A DNA stretch of 64,000 nucleotides from Erwinia phyllosphaerae (GCF_019132875.1 NZ_JAHSPF010000012.1:1-64000), one strand, 5' to 3'; counted from the stretch's first letter, positions 46,186-54,237 are shown. Notes: generated from the letters alone by a model not told the origin. A program made the numbers and translations.

Positions 46186-46750
46186 ACGGCATCTTCTCTG
46201 ACTGCTGGCTCTGCCAGATCGCGGCATCGTACAGCGCGGCGAGTCTGGATGGCGGCAGGGTTAATAAAGGATATTCTTCCAGCTGCTTTACCCACTCCGG
46301 CGGAAAACGCAGGCGCAAGCGAGGCCAGCTTTGTGGATGCAGACAGCGCAGCAGCAGCAGGCCGCCCGTCGTCCAGGGCTGAAAACAGGCGGCGCTTAGC
46401 CAGCTTTCGCAGCGCAACGCTTTTGCCAGACGGCGGCACCAGATAAGGTCGGCTGCCGTCAGTTGGGGCAGGGTAAGCTGTGGGGCGCAACAGGCTGCCA
46501 GCAAAGCCAGCAGGCGCTGCCAACGGTCGTCGCTAAAAGAGGCCAGCGCCAGGATGCGCGCTTCCGGCTCTGGCGGTAGCGTATAAGGCACGGCGAAACC
46601 GGCGGCCACGGCCTGCGGATGCTGCCACGCCAGCATCTGTTGGCTGTCGGGCGGCAAAGAAAAAAAGGCGGACTGCCAGCTTCCATGCGCCTGCTGCCAC
46701 CAGCCCTGTTGCCACCAGTGCAGCCAGTCAAGGGCCTGTTCCTGCGTCAT
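46175..46750 (-). CDS. hrpD: Type III secretion sorting-platform protein HrpD (SctK)
   Basis: A 191-residue protein with many Trp and Leu residues (MTQEQALDWLHWWQQGWWQQAHG) and no membrane segment. SctK family members connect the cytoplasmic ring to the inner-membrane ring. Its ATG overlaps the hrcJ stop by one base. Assignment is based mainly on position between hrcJ and hrpE. Confidence 0.85.
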   Translation of the reverse strand: MTQEQALDWLHWWQQGWWQQAHGSWQSAFFSLPPDSQQMLAWQHPQAVAAGFAVPYTLPPEPEARILALASFSDDRWQRLLALLAACCAPQLTLPQLTAADLIWCRRLAKALRCESWLSAACFQPWTTGGLLLLRCLHPQSWPRLRLRFPPEWVKQLEEYPLLTLPPSRLAALYDAAIWQSQQSEKMPYVD

Positions 46751-47523
46751 TATTTACCCGTCGCCGCCGCAGCACTGGCGGGCTTCTCTTTCTTTCTGCC
46801 GGGTTTGAAGAGCAGCAGGCCAAAAGCGAGCAGCAAAATAATAGCAAACAGCGCGAATACCCATTTCACCGTGGAATATTCGTCAGGCGAGAGCTGGAAA
46901 GGCCCCATTTGCACTACCTCCACGCGGTCTTCATAGGTCTGCGCGGGAACAAAAACGATGGCTAAGTCTTTATCGCTTTTTCCTGCCAGGCCAGGAATGC
47001 TGGTGGAGACCATCTGCCGGATGCGTGGTTCGATGCTGTCCGGATCGAGACTGTTATGATATTTAATAAACACCGAGGCGGACGCAGGCTGGACAGGTTC
47101 GCCGGGTGCCAGTCTTTCCGGCAGCACCACGTGCACGCGAGCCACAACAACGCCGTCAATCTGCGCCAGCGTTGACTCCACTTCCTGCGAGAGGGCGTAA
47201 ATATAGCGGGCACGCTCCTCCATTGGGCTGGAGATCACGCCGCTTTTCTGGAACACCTCACCAAGATTGGTGCGGGCCTTGCGCGGCAGTCCGGCGGAAT
47301 CGAGTATTTTGACGCTGCGCTCGATATTTTCTGCGTCGACGGAAACGGAGATACCCGCTTTTTCTATGAGTTTTTGTGCCGCAATCTGGTGTTGGTTCAG
47401 TTCCGCGATGATATCGTTAGCGTCATTTTCCGCCAGCCCGCTATAGAGCACGGTTTTGTCGCCGCAGCCTGCAAGACAGAGCAGCAGCGAAAACAGCATT
47501 AGCCAGTTCAGCAGAATTTTCAT
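46750..47523 (-). CDS. hrcJ: Type III secretion inner-ring lipoprotein HrcJ (SctJ)
   Basis: A 257-residue lipoprotein of the YscJ/PrgK family. The lipobox is LAGC (Cys20); DKTVLYSGLAENDANDIIAEL is typical of the start of the mature chain and ERLAPGEPVQPASASVFIKY of the core. A C-terminal helix (FALFAIILLLAFGLLLF) anchors it in the inner membrane. It is 6 bases after hrpB. Confidence 0.95.
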   Translation of the reverse strand: MKILLNWLMLFSLLLCLAGCGDKTVLYSGLAENDANDIIAELNQHQIAAQKLIEKAGISVSVDAENIERSVKILDSAGLPRKARTNLGEVFQKSGVISSPMEERARYIYALSQEVESTLAQIDGVVVARVHVVLPERLAPGEPVQPASASVFIKYHNSLDPDSIEPRIRQMVSTSIPGLAGKSDKDLAIVFVPAQTYEDRVEVVQMGPFQLSPDEYSTVKWVFALFAIILLLAFGLLLFKPGRKKEKPASAAAATGK

Positions 47524-47529
47524 AGCGGC

Positions 47530-47892
47530 TTATTGTAAGTTAGTCAGTTTATCGATGCTCTGTACGCCCTTAGCGACGATTTTGGCATTCATTAAATTTT
47601 CAATGTAATAGTTAGACAGGGCGGCATTCGCCTGGCTGAATTCTAATAAATTAGAAGAGCGGGAGGCTTTCTGTAAATCCTGATAGGCCGTTCTTCTTTG
47701 CTGTTCGTTATTATTTAAGGAGTCAGCCAGTCCAGAAAGAAAATGCGTGACTTCCGTTGGCGCAGAAACTTTTTCAACCTGCGGCTCTTTTAGCTGGGCG
47801 GAAAAAAAGTCTACGTCGCTTTTTTCTGGCTGAGCTGCGTTATTAATTTGTGGGGTCTGAATTAAATCGGCCTGGGATGAGGTTATTTTCAT
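47530..47892 (-). CDS. hrpB: Type III secretion inner-rod protein HrpB (SctI)
   Basis: A 120-residue protein. The C-terminal half is helical (NLLEFSQANAALSNYYIENLMNAKIVAKGVQSIDKLTNLQ), like SctI rod proteins. The N-terminal half is polar and flexible. Two starts are possible: MKITSS (47892) or ML-MKITSS two codons earlier (47898). It lies between hrpA and hrcJ. Confidence 0.85.
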   Translation of the reverse strand: MKITSSQADLIQTPQINNAAQPEKSDVDFFSAQLKEPQVEKVSAPTEVTHFLSGLADSLNNNEQQRRTAYQDLQKASRSSNLLEFSQANAALSNYYIENLMNAKIVAKGVQSIDKLTNLQ

Positions 47893-47968
47893 AAGCATTA
47901 ACTCGCGCAGGAAAACAAGAAGAGCGCGCGGCGCGGACCGGGACAGGAGGCCCGCGCCGACAGGCTGA

Positions 47969-48199
47969 CTAGTACTGAATTTTTACCTGAGCGGCAGCAG
48001 AACCGGCTTTACTGGCGCTGTCCGCGATACCGTTCATTTTGTTGTTCTGCGCATCAAGCTTGGCTTTATCAACCATATCCTGCTGCATCTGGCCCTGAAC
48101 TTCCTGCATCTGTGACATGAAGCTTGCACCATCAGTTGCGCTTTCTACTTTCGTGGCAGCTGAAGCTGTAGTTGCAATACCGCTGGATACTGAAGACAT
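47969..48199 (-). CDS. hrpA: Hrp pilin HrpA
   Basis: A 76-residue Ser/Ala/Gln-rich protein without cysteine (SSVSSGIATTASAATKVE, SAAAQVKIQY end). Such small proteins form the Hrp pilus through which effectors pass. I chose the ATG at 48199 because GGGAG lies 7 bases upstream; a second Met five codons earlier (48214) has no such site. A canonical hrp box is about 50 bases upstream. It is the first gene of the hrpA-hrpT operon. Confidence 0.88.
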   Translation of the reverse strand: MSSVSSGIATTASAATKVESATDGASFMSQMQEVQGQMQQDMVDKAKLDAQNNKMNGIADSASKAGSAAAQVKIQY

Positions 48200-48249
48200 A
48201 GTGTGACTCCCCATTAAATTTAAGTTTGAACATCAGCGTAATCATCTAT

Positions 48250-48277
48250 TAAGTGGGCGTGACGCAAAAAGGGTTCC
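48250..48277 (-). promoter_or_regulatory. hrp box of the hrpA operon
   Basis: On minus the site reads GGAACC-N15-CCACTTA, a full match to the HrpL consensus. It is about 50 bases before the hrpA ATG and should drive hrpA-hrpB-hrcJ-hrpD-hrpE-hrpF-hrcC-hrpT. Confidence 0.94.
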
Positions 48278-48307
48278 AAAGAAATTTAATTTATTTTTAG
48301 AGTCGGT

Positions 48308-49276
48308 TCAGGCAACGATATTGAGCAATTTAATACGGTGATATAGCGTGCGTCGTGGAATACCTAATTCATGTACGACGTCATCAATTTTATGGCCGTG
48401 ACGATGTAAACACTCTTTTATCAGGCTGCGTTCAATACGACGTAACCTGTCTTTTAATAGCGTGGCTTCACCGTCGGCTGGCGTAATATCGCAAAGCGGC
48501 GGCAGATGCAGAACATGGCGCTCGGCAGCGGCTTTCAGCTCGCGGATATTGCCAGGCCAGCTGTGCAGCAGCAGCGCTTCATCCAGCGCCAGCGAGCGGG
48601 GCGGGATAGCCTGCTTCAGCCGCATTGCCGCTTCCTGGGTAAAGCGTCGGAACAGCGGGATAATCAGCTCGGCATGGGAGCGCACCGTGGGCGTCTCTAT
48701 TTTGATGGTTGAGAGACGGAAATAGAGATCGCGCCGGAAACTGCCGGCCGCAACCAGCTCCGCCAGCGGCGTTTGCGAGGCCGCGATAATACGTAAGTCC
48801 AGCGGCACGGGACTGGTAGATCCCAGGCGGTGGATGGCGCGCGTTTCCAGCACCCGCAGCAGCTTGGCCTGTAAAATCAGCGGCATGCTGTCGATTTCGT
48901 CCAGGAAAAGAATGCCTTTGTCGGAGGCCTCTATATAGCCGGCGCGGGAGTGGCTGGCACCGGTATAGGCACCGGCAATCACCCCAAACAGTTCGCTTTC
49001 CGCCAGGTTTTCCGGGATAGCCGCGCAGTTGACCGCTATCAGCGGGCCTTTTGCGCCAGAAAGCTGATAGATACGGCGAGCCAGCGTATCTTTACCGGTG
49101 CCGGTTTCCCCTTCCAGCAGCAGATCTACCTTTAACGGCGCAAGATTATCGATCATGGGATGCAGACTGGCGTGAATATCTGTTCTGATTGTCTCGGATA
49201 ATCCCGTTTCAGTAAGGAAGGCTGTAACCTTATCGTGATGGAAACTGCCTGGCTGTTTCTCACTACCCGTTACCAT
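48308..49276 (-). CDS. hrpS: Sigma54 enhancer-binding protein HrpS
   Basis: A 322-residue activator with no receiver domain. Walker A is GETGTGKDT (residues 56-64), the sigma54-contact loop is GAYTGA (102-107, Tyr replacing the common Phe), and Walker B is GILFLDEID. The C-terminal Fis-type HTH (HRHGHKIDDVVHELGIPRRTLYHRI) binds upstream DNA. AGGAG lies before the ATG. It lies upstream of the hrpA operon on the same strand, but the hrp box sits between. HrpY in trans should control it. Confidence 0.95.
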   Translation of the reverse strand: MVTGSEKQPGSFHHDKVTAFLTETGLSETIRTDIHASLHPMIDNLAPLKVDLLLEGETGTGKDTLARRIYQLSGAKGPLIAVNCAAIPENLAESELFGVIAGAYTGASHSRAGYIEASDKGILFLDEIDSMPLILQAKLLRVLETRAIHRLGSTSPVPLDLRIIAASQTPLAELVAAGSFRRDLYFRLSTIKIETPTVRSHAELIIPLFRRFTQEAAMRLKQAIPPRSLALDEALLLHSWPGNIRELKAAAERHVLHLPPLCDITPADGEATLLKDRLRRIERSLIKECLHRHGHKIDDVVHELGIPRRTLYHRIKLLNIVA

Positions 49277-49602
49277 ATTCTCTCCTGTCTTCCCTTAGAC
49301 GAATTTTTACAAATTCAGTTAGCAACCTGTTGCAATGAAAAGCAGAAATGACGTGAAGCCAGCAGCGGGCCGCTCAGGGGCGATACTCAATTTTCATTTA
49401 CTATTTACTAGCCTGAGCCTGAGAGGCTATCAGTTTCCTCTGAAGTTACTGTGGGGATATCCGTGCGGCAACGTAGGGAAATCCCTACAAAAAACGGCGC
49501 CGGGAACGGTAAGGTGATGTAAACAAGCGCATTATTTAGATTGCAAAACGTTAAGAATGTGTAATTTAAATTACGCCGATTCAGATTTTATCAGTATGAA
49601 AT
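49277..49602. other. hrpS upstream region, no gene seen
   Basis: The region between divergent hrpS and the harpin gene. It should hold the HrpY-dependent hrpS promoter on minus; I cannot place it with confidence. The right end leads into the harpin hrp box. No ORF of note was found. Confidence 0.4.
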
Positions 49603-49630
49603 GGAACACCTTCTTGTCGCCTCCCACCCA
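49603..49630 (+). promoter_or_regulatory. hrp box of the harpin gene
   Basis: GGAACA-N15-CCACCCA. The sixth base is A rather than C/T; the rest matches the HrpL consensus. It lies 68 bases before the harpin ATG. Confidence 0.85.
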
Positions 49631-49697
49631 AAACTGAGACGAAGCCCACGAAACGGGCTGAATTGCGATAGTCATTTCACTAAACAGAGGAAGCGAC

Positions 49698-50306
49698 ATG
49701 AAAATAGGCGGCGGGTTAAGCGGCGCATTTGGCGGCGGAGCAGCGGGCGGCGCTGAGGATGCGGGTACAGGTGCAGCTAAACTGCTTTCCGGTGAAAGCA
49801 ATGCGAAGACGGCGGGCAACGTATTGAATTTTGGCTCTTCTTCTTCAAACGGCACGGGCGTAGAGTTCGGCAGTAAGGATGCGCTTACCGAAACCAGCAA
49901 CGGTCAGTCCACCAGCAGCGAAAGCAGCATCACACAGCTGTTGAATGCCATTATGGAACTGCTGAAAAATAGCGGTGCGAACAGCGATAAATCCGGTTCT
50001 GGTTCCGGTACTGGCAACGGTTCTTCAGGCACGCAGGATGCCTCAGGCAGTAGCGACATCATGACCCAGCTGATGGACATGATTAAAAAGATGCTTGGTC
50101 AATCTTCTGAAGGAACAAGTTCTGCCGATCAGGGTAATACCTCATCTTCTTCCGGACAGAGCGGCAACGGATCGCAGGAGCAGAGTCAGGACAGCAGCGG
50201 ACTGGCGGGTAAACTGGGCGGCGCGCTACAGATGCTGGGGCTGGGCGCCATCCTGTCGGCTATCTCCGGAGGGAGTGGCTCGCAGGGAAGCGGCGAGAGT
50301 AAGTAG
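49698..50306 (+). CDS. hrpN: Small harpin-like protein (HrpN type)
   Basis: A 202-residue Gly/Ser-rich protein, about half the length of E. amylovora HrpN (403). It contains no Cys, Trp, Tyr, His, Pro or Arg, an extreme but harpin-like composition. Two amphipathic helices (about residues 78-92, ITQLLNAIMELLKNS, and 120-133, IMTQLMDMIKKMLG) are separated by Ser/Gly/Asn linkers, and a hydrophobic Gly/Leu segment near 170-190 ends it. Harpins are secreted and elicit plant responses or aid translocation. The hrp box supports secretion-system control; sequence identity to named harpins is low, so the symbol is by position and character. Confidence 0.75.
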   Translation: MKIGGGLSGAFGGGAAGGAEDAGTGAAKLLSGESNAKTAGNVLNFGSSSSNGTGVEFGSKDALTETSNGQSTSSESSITQLLNAIMELLKNSGANSDKSGSGSGTGNGSSGTQDASGSSDIMTQLMDMIKKMLGQSSEGTSSADQGNTSSSSGQSGNGSQEQSQDSSGLAGKLGGALQMLGLGAILSAISGGSGSQGSGESK

Positions 50307-50341
50307 AGCTGCAAATTATTAACATGGTTAGATTTTGTTGA

Positions 50342-50368
50342 GGGCGACACGGTGTCGCCTTTTTCTTT
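50342..50368 (+). terminator. Intrinsic terminator of the harpin gene
   Basis: GGCGACA and TGTCGCC pair around CGG and are followed by TTTTTCTTTT. It separates the harpin gene from the effector transcription unit. Confidence 0.9.
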
Positions 50369-50457
50369 TAGAGCAAAATGCGCCGGCAAGAAAGGATAGC
50401 TGGTCGTCGTCAATCTCACCGTCTCCTGGTGCAGGCTGCTTAATGTTATACGCCTGC

Positions 50458-50485
50458 GGAACTTCCTGCGCCGTCAGGCCACTCA
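50458..50485 (+). promoter_or_regulatory. hrp box of the effector-chaperone operon
   Basis: GGAACT-N15-CCACTCA is a full match to the HrpL consensus, 31 bases before the effector ATG. Confidence 0.93.
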
Positions 50486-50515
50486 GGGGCACCGCTCTTT
50501 ATCAGAGAGATTATT

Positions 50516-51433
50516 ATGCCTTTTCATCTGTTTGGCGCACCTTCCGGTTCCAGTCGCCGCAGCCAGCACGCCACTGAATCAAAAGTGATGCTGCCCGGCA
50601 AGCCTGGCCTGGAGGGAACGCGCAACGGCCGTATTCTTACCGTAACCGAAAGCCAGCAGCAGATTTTAAAAAAAGCTAACCGGGCCATTGAGGATACGTG
50701 GAAAACGCTGGATAAAGGCTCGGCTAATCAGCTCCACGATATCATTCATACACATGGCGGAGCGGTGAAGCGTACGGTGGCGTCACGGGCTGAAGAGAGC
50801 TCGGAAGAGAATCTTCCCTGGCGCGCTGCGCGATTCCGTGCCGGAAACTGTGGCGAAATGGCGGCGGTAAACGGACTGCTGCTGGCCTCTGCCGGCATCA
50901 ACGAGCCGGTTGCCGTTTGCAGCGCGCTGGATGGCGATCACGCTTTTGTGATGGTGGGCGACAGACGGATCAATGGCGAACGGATCTATTCGGATGCCTG
51001 GCCGCTGTATGGCCGGGCTGACAAAGAGCAAAATTACGATCTTTCTAAACGCTACCGCATCGTTAAAGAGTATGCGCCACAGGCCGCTAATCCAGAGGTG
51101 CGAGAGAGACTGGTACACGGTGAAAAAGCCGGTCGGGAAGAGATAAACGCGCTGTATCAGCGTGAAATGCAGCAGCAGGGCACGCCGATTGCCGATAAAG
51201 ATCTTAGTTCGCTAAAGCAGATTGCCCGTCGCCACGGCGGGGGGCTTTATCAGCAGTATCAGGCCTCGAAAAATATCAACGTTTACTACCAGACCGATCG
51301 CGGCGGGGATGCGACAGAATTGAAGCCAGAGATGAAGCGCTCGGTTTACGAGTCTCGCAGGAGACGTCAGGACGGCGCAACGCGAGAAGAGGTGGCGGAG
51401 CTGTTGCGTAACGTCAATCGAGGCGTCAGGTAG
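50516..51433 (+). CDS. Probable type III effector with Cys-His-Asp catalytic triad (HopX/AvrPphE-like core)
   Basis: A 305-residue protein. The N-terminus (MPFHLFGAPSGSSRRSQHATES) is Ser-rich with no acidic residue in the first 15, fitting a type III export signal. A catalytic core carries AGNCGEMAAVN (C112), DGDHAFVMVGD (H142) and IYSDAWPLYG (D160). HopX/AvrPphE effectors have the same AGNCGE...DHxW...DPW order and spacing (30 and about 18 residues) in a transglutaminase-like fold, but their conserved N-terminal domain is not visible here. Control by a canonical hrp box and a CesT chaperone gene directly downstream support an effector. The substrate is unknown. Confidence 0.8.
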   Translation: MPFHLFGAPSGSSRRSQHATESKVMLPGKPGLEGTRNGRILTVTESQQQILKKANRAIEDTWKTLDKGSANQLHDIIHTHGGAVKRTVASRAEESSEENLPWRAARFRAGNCGEMAAVNGLLLASAGINEPVAVCSALDGDHAFVMVGDRRINGERIYSDAWPLYGRADKEQNYDLSKRYRIVKEYAPQAANPEVRERLVHGEKAGREEINALYQREMQQQGTPIADKDLSSLKQIARRHGGGLYQQYQASKNINVYYQTDRGGDATELKPEMKRSVYESRRRRQDGATREEVAELLRNVNRGVR

Positions 51434-51457
51434 ATTTCGCACGCTAAAGGAGAAAAA

Positions 51458-51865
51458 ATGGCGGCAAACCGTCTGATAAAATTACTTGCGCCGCTGCTGC
51501 GGCAATGGCGAATTGATGTGGAGCAGCTTGAGGCGAGCGAAAGTTACATCATGACGCTTGAGGGGATAACGTTGCAGTGGGAAGAAAGTCCGTTCGACCA
51601 TCTGACCTTAAGCTGTCTGCTGCCGATGCGGGAAAGCGACTTTGCCAGTGCGGCAACGCTGAACACGCTGCTGCAATGCAATTTGCTGGGACTGGCGCAT
51701 CCGCCTGTTATTACCGCCACGCTACCGGAACAGCGGCAGGTTCTGCTCTGGACCAGACAGCCGTTTGCCGAGCTTGAGCCGCATCAGCTGACCACGCTGT
51801 TTGAGCGTTTTACGGCACAGGCCGAAAGAATGCGCGATTTTTTGCAGTTATCGCCGCAGGTGTAG
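51458..51865 (+). CDS. Type III secretion chaperone (CesT/class I family)
   Basis: A 135-residue acidic protein with the alpha/beta pattern of class I chaperones (LLAPLLRQWRIDVEQL, LTLSCLLPMRESDFASAATLNTLLQCNLLG, ERFTAQAERM). Such proteins bind the N-terminal part of one effector and bring it to HrcN. AAAGGAG lies before the ATG, 24 bases after the effector gene, so the pair is one operon. HrpG is also chaperone-like, but the position argues for a dedicated partner of the effector. Confidence 0.85.
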   Translation: MAANRLIKLLAPLLRQWRIDVEQLEASESYIMTLEGITLQWEESPFDHLTLSCLLPMRESDFASAATLNTLLQCNLLGLAHPPVITATLPEQRQVLLWTRQPFAELEPHQLTTLFERFTAQAERMRDFLQLSPQV

Positions 51866-51897
51866 CTATCGCTGCAGGTACAAAGATAGATTTTTAT

Positions 51898-51966
51898 CAG
51901 GCTGTTGGCGACAAACTGTAAAGTCGTCAACAGCCTGAAGAGGAAACCGGCTGGGCCGGGTTTTTT
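51898..51966 (+). terminator. Long hairpin followed by intrinsic terminator
   Basis: A 15-bp stem (51898-51912 with 51923-51937, one G-U pair) is followed directly by a second hairpin CCGGC/GCCGG with TTTTTT (51944-51966). The second is a classic terminator for the effector-chaperone operon; the first has no T-run and may be a protective or bidirectional structure. The T-run touches the stop codon of the convergent gene. Confidence 0.8.
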
Positions 51967-52210
51967 AGTGAGGCTGGTTAAAACCTGCCTTAAGCATCTC
52001 ATCCCGGAAAGCGTTGGTGATAATACGGTTGCCGCCGGTAACGGGGTAGATAACGTTATTAATGACGTCATCAAGATAGTGTTCGTCAAACTCCTGCAGA
52101 GTGAGCGGCGAGCCGCCTTCATCGTTGATAGCGATAGAACCTCTGATATGGTTGCCCGAGTTGTTGGCCTTCAGGCTGTACCTTCCCATGCTGCTGTCGA
52201 TAGTGCTCAT
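51965..52210 (-). CDS. Unknown 81-residue protein
   Basis: No family recognised. The sequence is polar, with no signal peptide or membrane helix (MSTIDSSMGRYSLKANNSGN, TLQEFDEHYLDDVINNVIYP). A good AAGGAG lies 5 bases before the ATG. It is at the right edge of the Hrp island, convergent with the effector operon. No hrp box was found upstream, so it is not clearly HrpL-dependent. Confidence 0.6.
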   Translation of the reverse strand: MSTIDSSMGRYSLKANNSGNHIRGSIAINDEGGSPLTLQEFDEHYLDDVINNVIYPVTGGNRIITNAFRDEMLKAGFNQPH

Positions 52211-52635
52211 AAGGTCTCCTTGTTAACGAGAGGGGTGAGCCCATAGCAAATAGCTCCACTCAGTCTAGCCAGCGGCCCACCGTCTATCGAAGGTACCGCC
52301 GTAAAGAAGATGCAAAACGTGATCGCTATCGCGAAAAATCTTTCCTGAACATTTTCATATAACTTGCTGATATTTAATGCTTTAAATAGCGGTGAAAAAA
52401 AGGTGAGTCAAAGCAGTGGATTAAAGCGAGGCGGCGACCGGCTGAATGCAGGCAGAACCTGTTTCTATGGCGGGCCTGGCGGCATAAGCATTGGTCGAAT
52501 TTGAAGAGGAGGCAGATTGCTTAGCGAAACGGCAAACCGGAGCGATCGAGGGGAAAAAAAGCAGAGTTAAAAATCTTCTTCTATACTCAAGTCACTACAT
52601 AGTAGAACTTTTTTTAACCGGCTGAGGAAAATGGA
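52211..52635. other. Gene-free region at the right edge of the Hrp island
   Basis: A 425-base stretch. I see no hrp box on either strand, no tRNA remnant, no direct repeat that would mark an integration site and no small ORF with a good ribosome site. The right part should carry the yohP promoter. Confidence 0.4.
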
Positions 52636-52719
52636 ATGAAGATTATTCTCTGGATTATTGCGATTATTTTTATTGTCGGCCTGCTGACGCTTACTGGTGT
52701 CTTTAAAGTGCTCTTCTGA
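52636..52719 (+). CDS. yohP: Small membrane protein YohP
   Basis: A 27-residue protein (MKIILWIIAIIFIVGLLTLT, then GVFKVLF), the same length and pattern as E. coli YohP. It is one membrane helix with a Lys at each end. E. coli YohP is a model for post-translational insertion of tiny membrane proteins; its role is unknown. GAGG lies about 10 bases before the ATG. Confidence 0.85.
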   Translation: MKIILWIIAIIFIVGLLTLTGVFKVLF

Positions 52720-52748
52720 TTGTATGGGGTGGCAATACGCCCGTATTG

Positions 52749-52997
52749 TCACCTTTTGCCCGAAGGTTTGGTCGCTCCCGACGCGTAGGGAAGTTTCTCA
52801 ACGGTGGGTGAAAGCGAGCGGAATATTTCTCTCTCTTCGATTTTGTCAGCCGCGACTACCGTACGAAACAGGCAATCTTTTAAGGTGACGGGTTTCCGGC
52901 AATACGCGCAAATTGCTCCGTGATGATTACCAAAACGGTCGCCGCTAAAGGTAAAGATAATTTGTGTGTGTCCGCACTTCCAGCAGCGTATTCTCAC
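52749..52997 (-). CDS. Small zinc-ribbon-like protein, unknown function
   Basis: An 82-residue protein with two CxxC pairs, CWKCGH (residues 5-8) and CAYCRKP (30-33), making a likely zinc ribbon in the first 40 residues. The basic C-terminal half (SGATKPSGKR) is probably flexible. The start is GTG with AAGGAG 5 bases upstream. Function unknown; nucleic-acid binding is possible. Confidence 0.65.
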   Translation of the reverse strand: MRIRCWKCGHTQIIFTFSGDRFGNHHGAICAYCRKPVTLKDCLFRTVVAADKIEEREIFRSLSPTVEKLPYASGATKPSGKR

Positions 52998-53511
52998 ATC
53001 GGCTCCTTAAGAAAACAGTCATTGCTAACCAGGATTAATCTTACCAAAAATTGCCGTGCGATCGATAAAGATTGTTTATCATTTTCGCTGATTGATATTA
53101 ACCCATAACAACATGATTCAAAAGATATAACCTCGCACTTTAGTCTTTTTTACAATTGCCGCACGATTAGCATCCTTTGTTTTAACGCTTTTATTTTGTT
53201 TTTTGCTCAAATAATCATTAATAGCGCTAAATAAATGATGTAGATCAATTCATATTAATTAAAGATGTGCTTTCGAACGCGGGTTGCTGAAAATCTGGCC
53301 GGAAAAGATCGGCAGGTTATCTGTTAAGAAAGCGTTTTAAAAAGCGGTCGTAAAAAAGCTAAGACTAAAATCTGTTCAATGTGCATTTATGAAAGCCGCC
53401 CCCAAAATAATTACAATGCCGGTTAATTTAACAACGCGGCTGGCTTTGCTACTTCACTGAAAAAAAGCCACGCGATTTTTTAACAACACCTTCGCGATCG
53501 GTAGCTTGAAC
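52998..53511. other. AT-rich pagP upstream region
   Basis: A 514-base, very AT-rich stretch. Weak PhoP-box-like strings occur (TGTTAA-N5-CGTTTT near 53318, TGTTCA-N5-CATTTA near 53372), each with three or so mismatches, so PhoP control of pagP cannot be shown here. No ORF was found. Confidence 0.4.
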
Positions 53512-54087
53512 ATGAAACTTTCCCGTCTCTCTCTCTTTACGCTGAGCCTGTCTGGCGTACTAAGCATTGCCACTCCGCTACAGGCGCAAACATTAGGTTC
53601 AGCCATTTCAGGAACCTGGCAAGACTTCAGCAGTAAAGTCGCTACAACCTGGGATCAACCGCAGGGCTACGATCTGTATGTACCGGCCATTACCTGGCAC
53701 AACCGCTGGACTTATGACCAACAACATATCGATAAATATAATGAACGCCCGTGGGGCGCGGGTGGCGGCATCTCGCGTTACGATGAAAAAGGGAACTGGA
53801 ACGGCCTTTACCTGATGGCGTTTAAGGACTCATTCAACAAATGGGAGCCGTTTGGCGGCTACGGCTGGGAAAAAATATGGCGACCGCTTAACAATCAGGA
53901 CGTCCGCCTGGGGCTGGGCTATACGGCAGGGGTAACGGCTCGGGATAACTGGAAATATATTCCTGTTCCGGCAGTTCTGCCTCTTGCCTCAATAGGTTAC
54001 CGCAAAGCCACCTTTCAGATGACTTATATTCCGGGAACGCACAACAATGGCAACGTCTACTTTGCCTGGCTGCGCTGGCAGTTTTAA
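53512..54087 (+). CDS. pagP: Lipid A palmitoyltransferase PagP
   Basis: A 191-residue outer-membrane enzyme that adds palmitate from phospholipid to lipid A. The signal peptide ends near TPLQAQ. The catalytic residues H63, D106 and S107 (in [11 protein letters not shown] and AFKDSFNKW) keep the spacing of mature E. coli H33/D76/S77. The barrel end [12 protein letters not shown] is typical. The ATG 53512 is preferred to an upstream TTG. As in E. coli it is directly before cspE. Confidence 0.96.
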   Translation: MKLSRLSLFTLSLSGVLSIATPLQAQTLGSAISGTWQDFSSKVATTWDQPQGYDLYVPAITWHNRWTYDQQHIDKYNERPWGAGGGISRYDEKGNWNGLYLMAFKDSFNKWEPFGGYGWEKIWRPLNNQDVRLGLGYTAGVTARDNWKYIPVPAVLPLASIGYRKATFQMTYIPGTHNNGNVYFAWLRWQF

Positions 54088-54237
54088 CGGCGGAAATTAT
54101 GCGGAATTATAATGTATCTGCAAAAAAGGCGATATTTATCACTTTTTCGTAAAAGGCCACTGGACAAAAGCCTCAGCAATTGCTGTACTAACTGTCGACA
54201 CAGTTTAGTGTCCATTTTTCATGTAAAGGTAATATAG

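Noticed and set aside
51458..51865. The CesT-type gene as relocated hrpG
   Set aside because: HrpG is chaperone-like too, but tight linkage to the effector and shared hrp box favour a dedicated effector chaperone; cannot be fully excluded.
53318..53390. PhoP boxes upstream of pagP
   Set aside because: Each candidate has about three mismatches in an AT-rich region, no better than chance.
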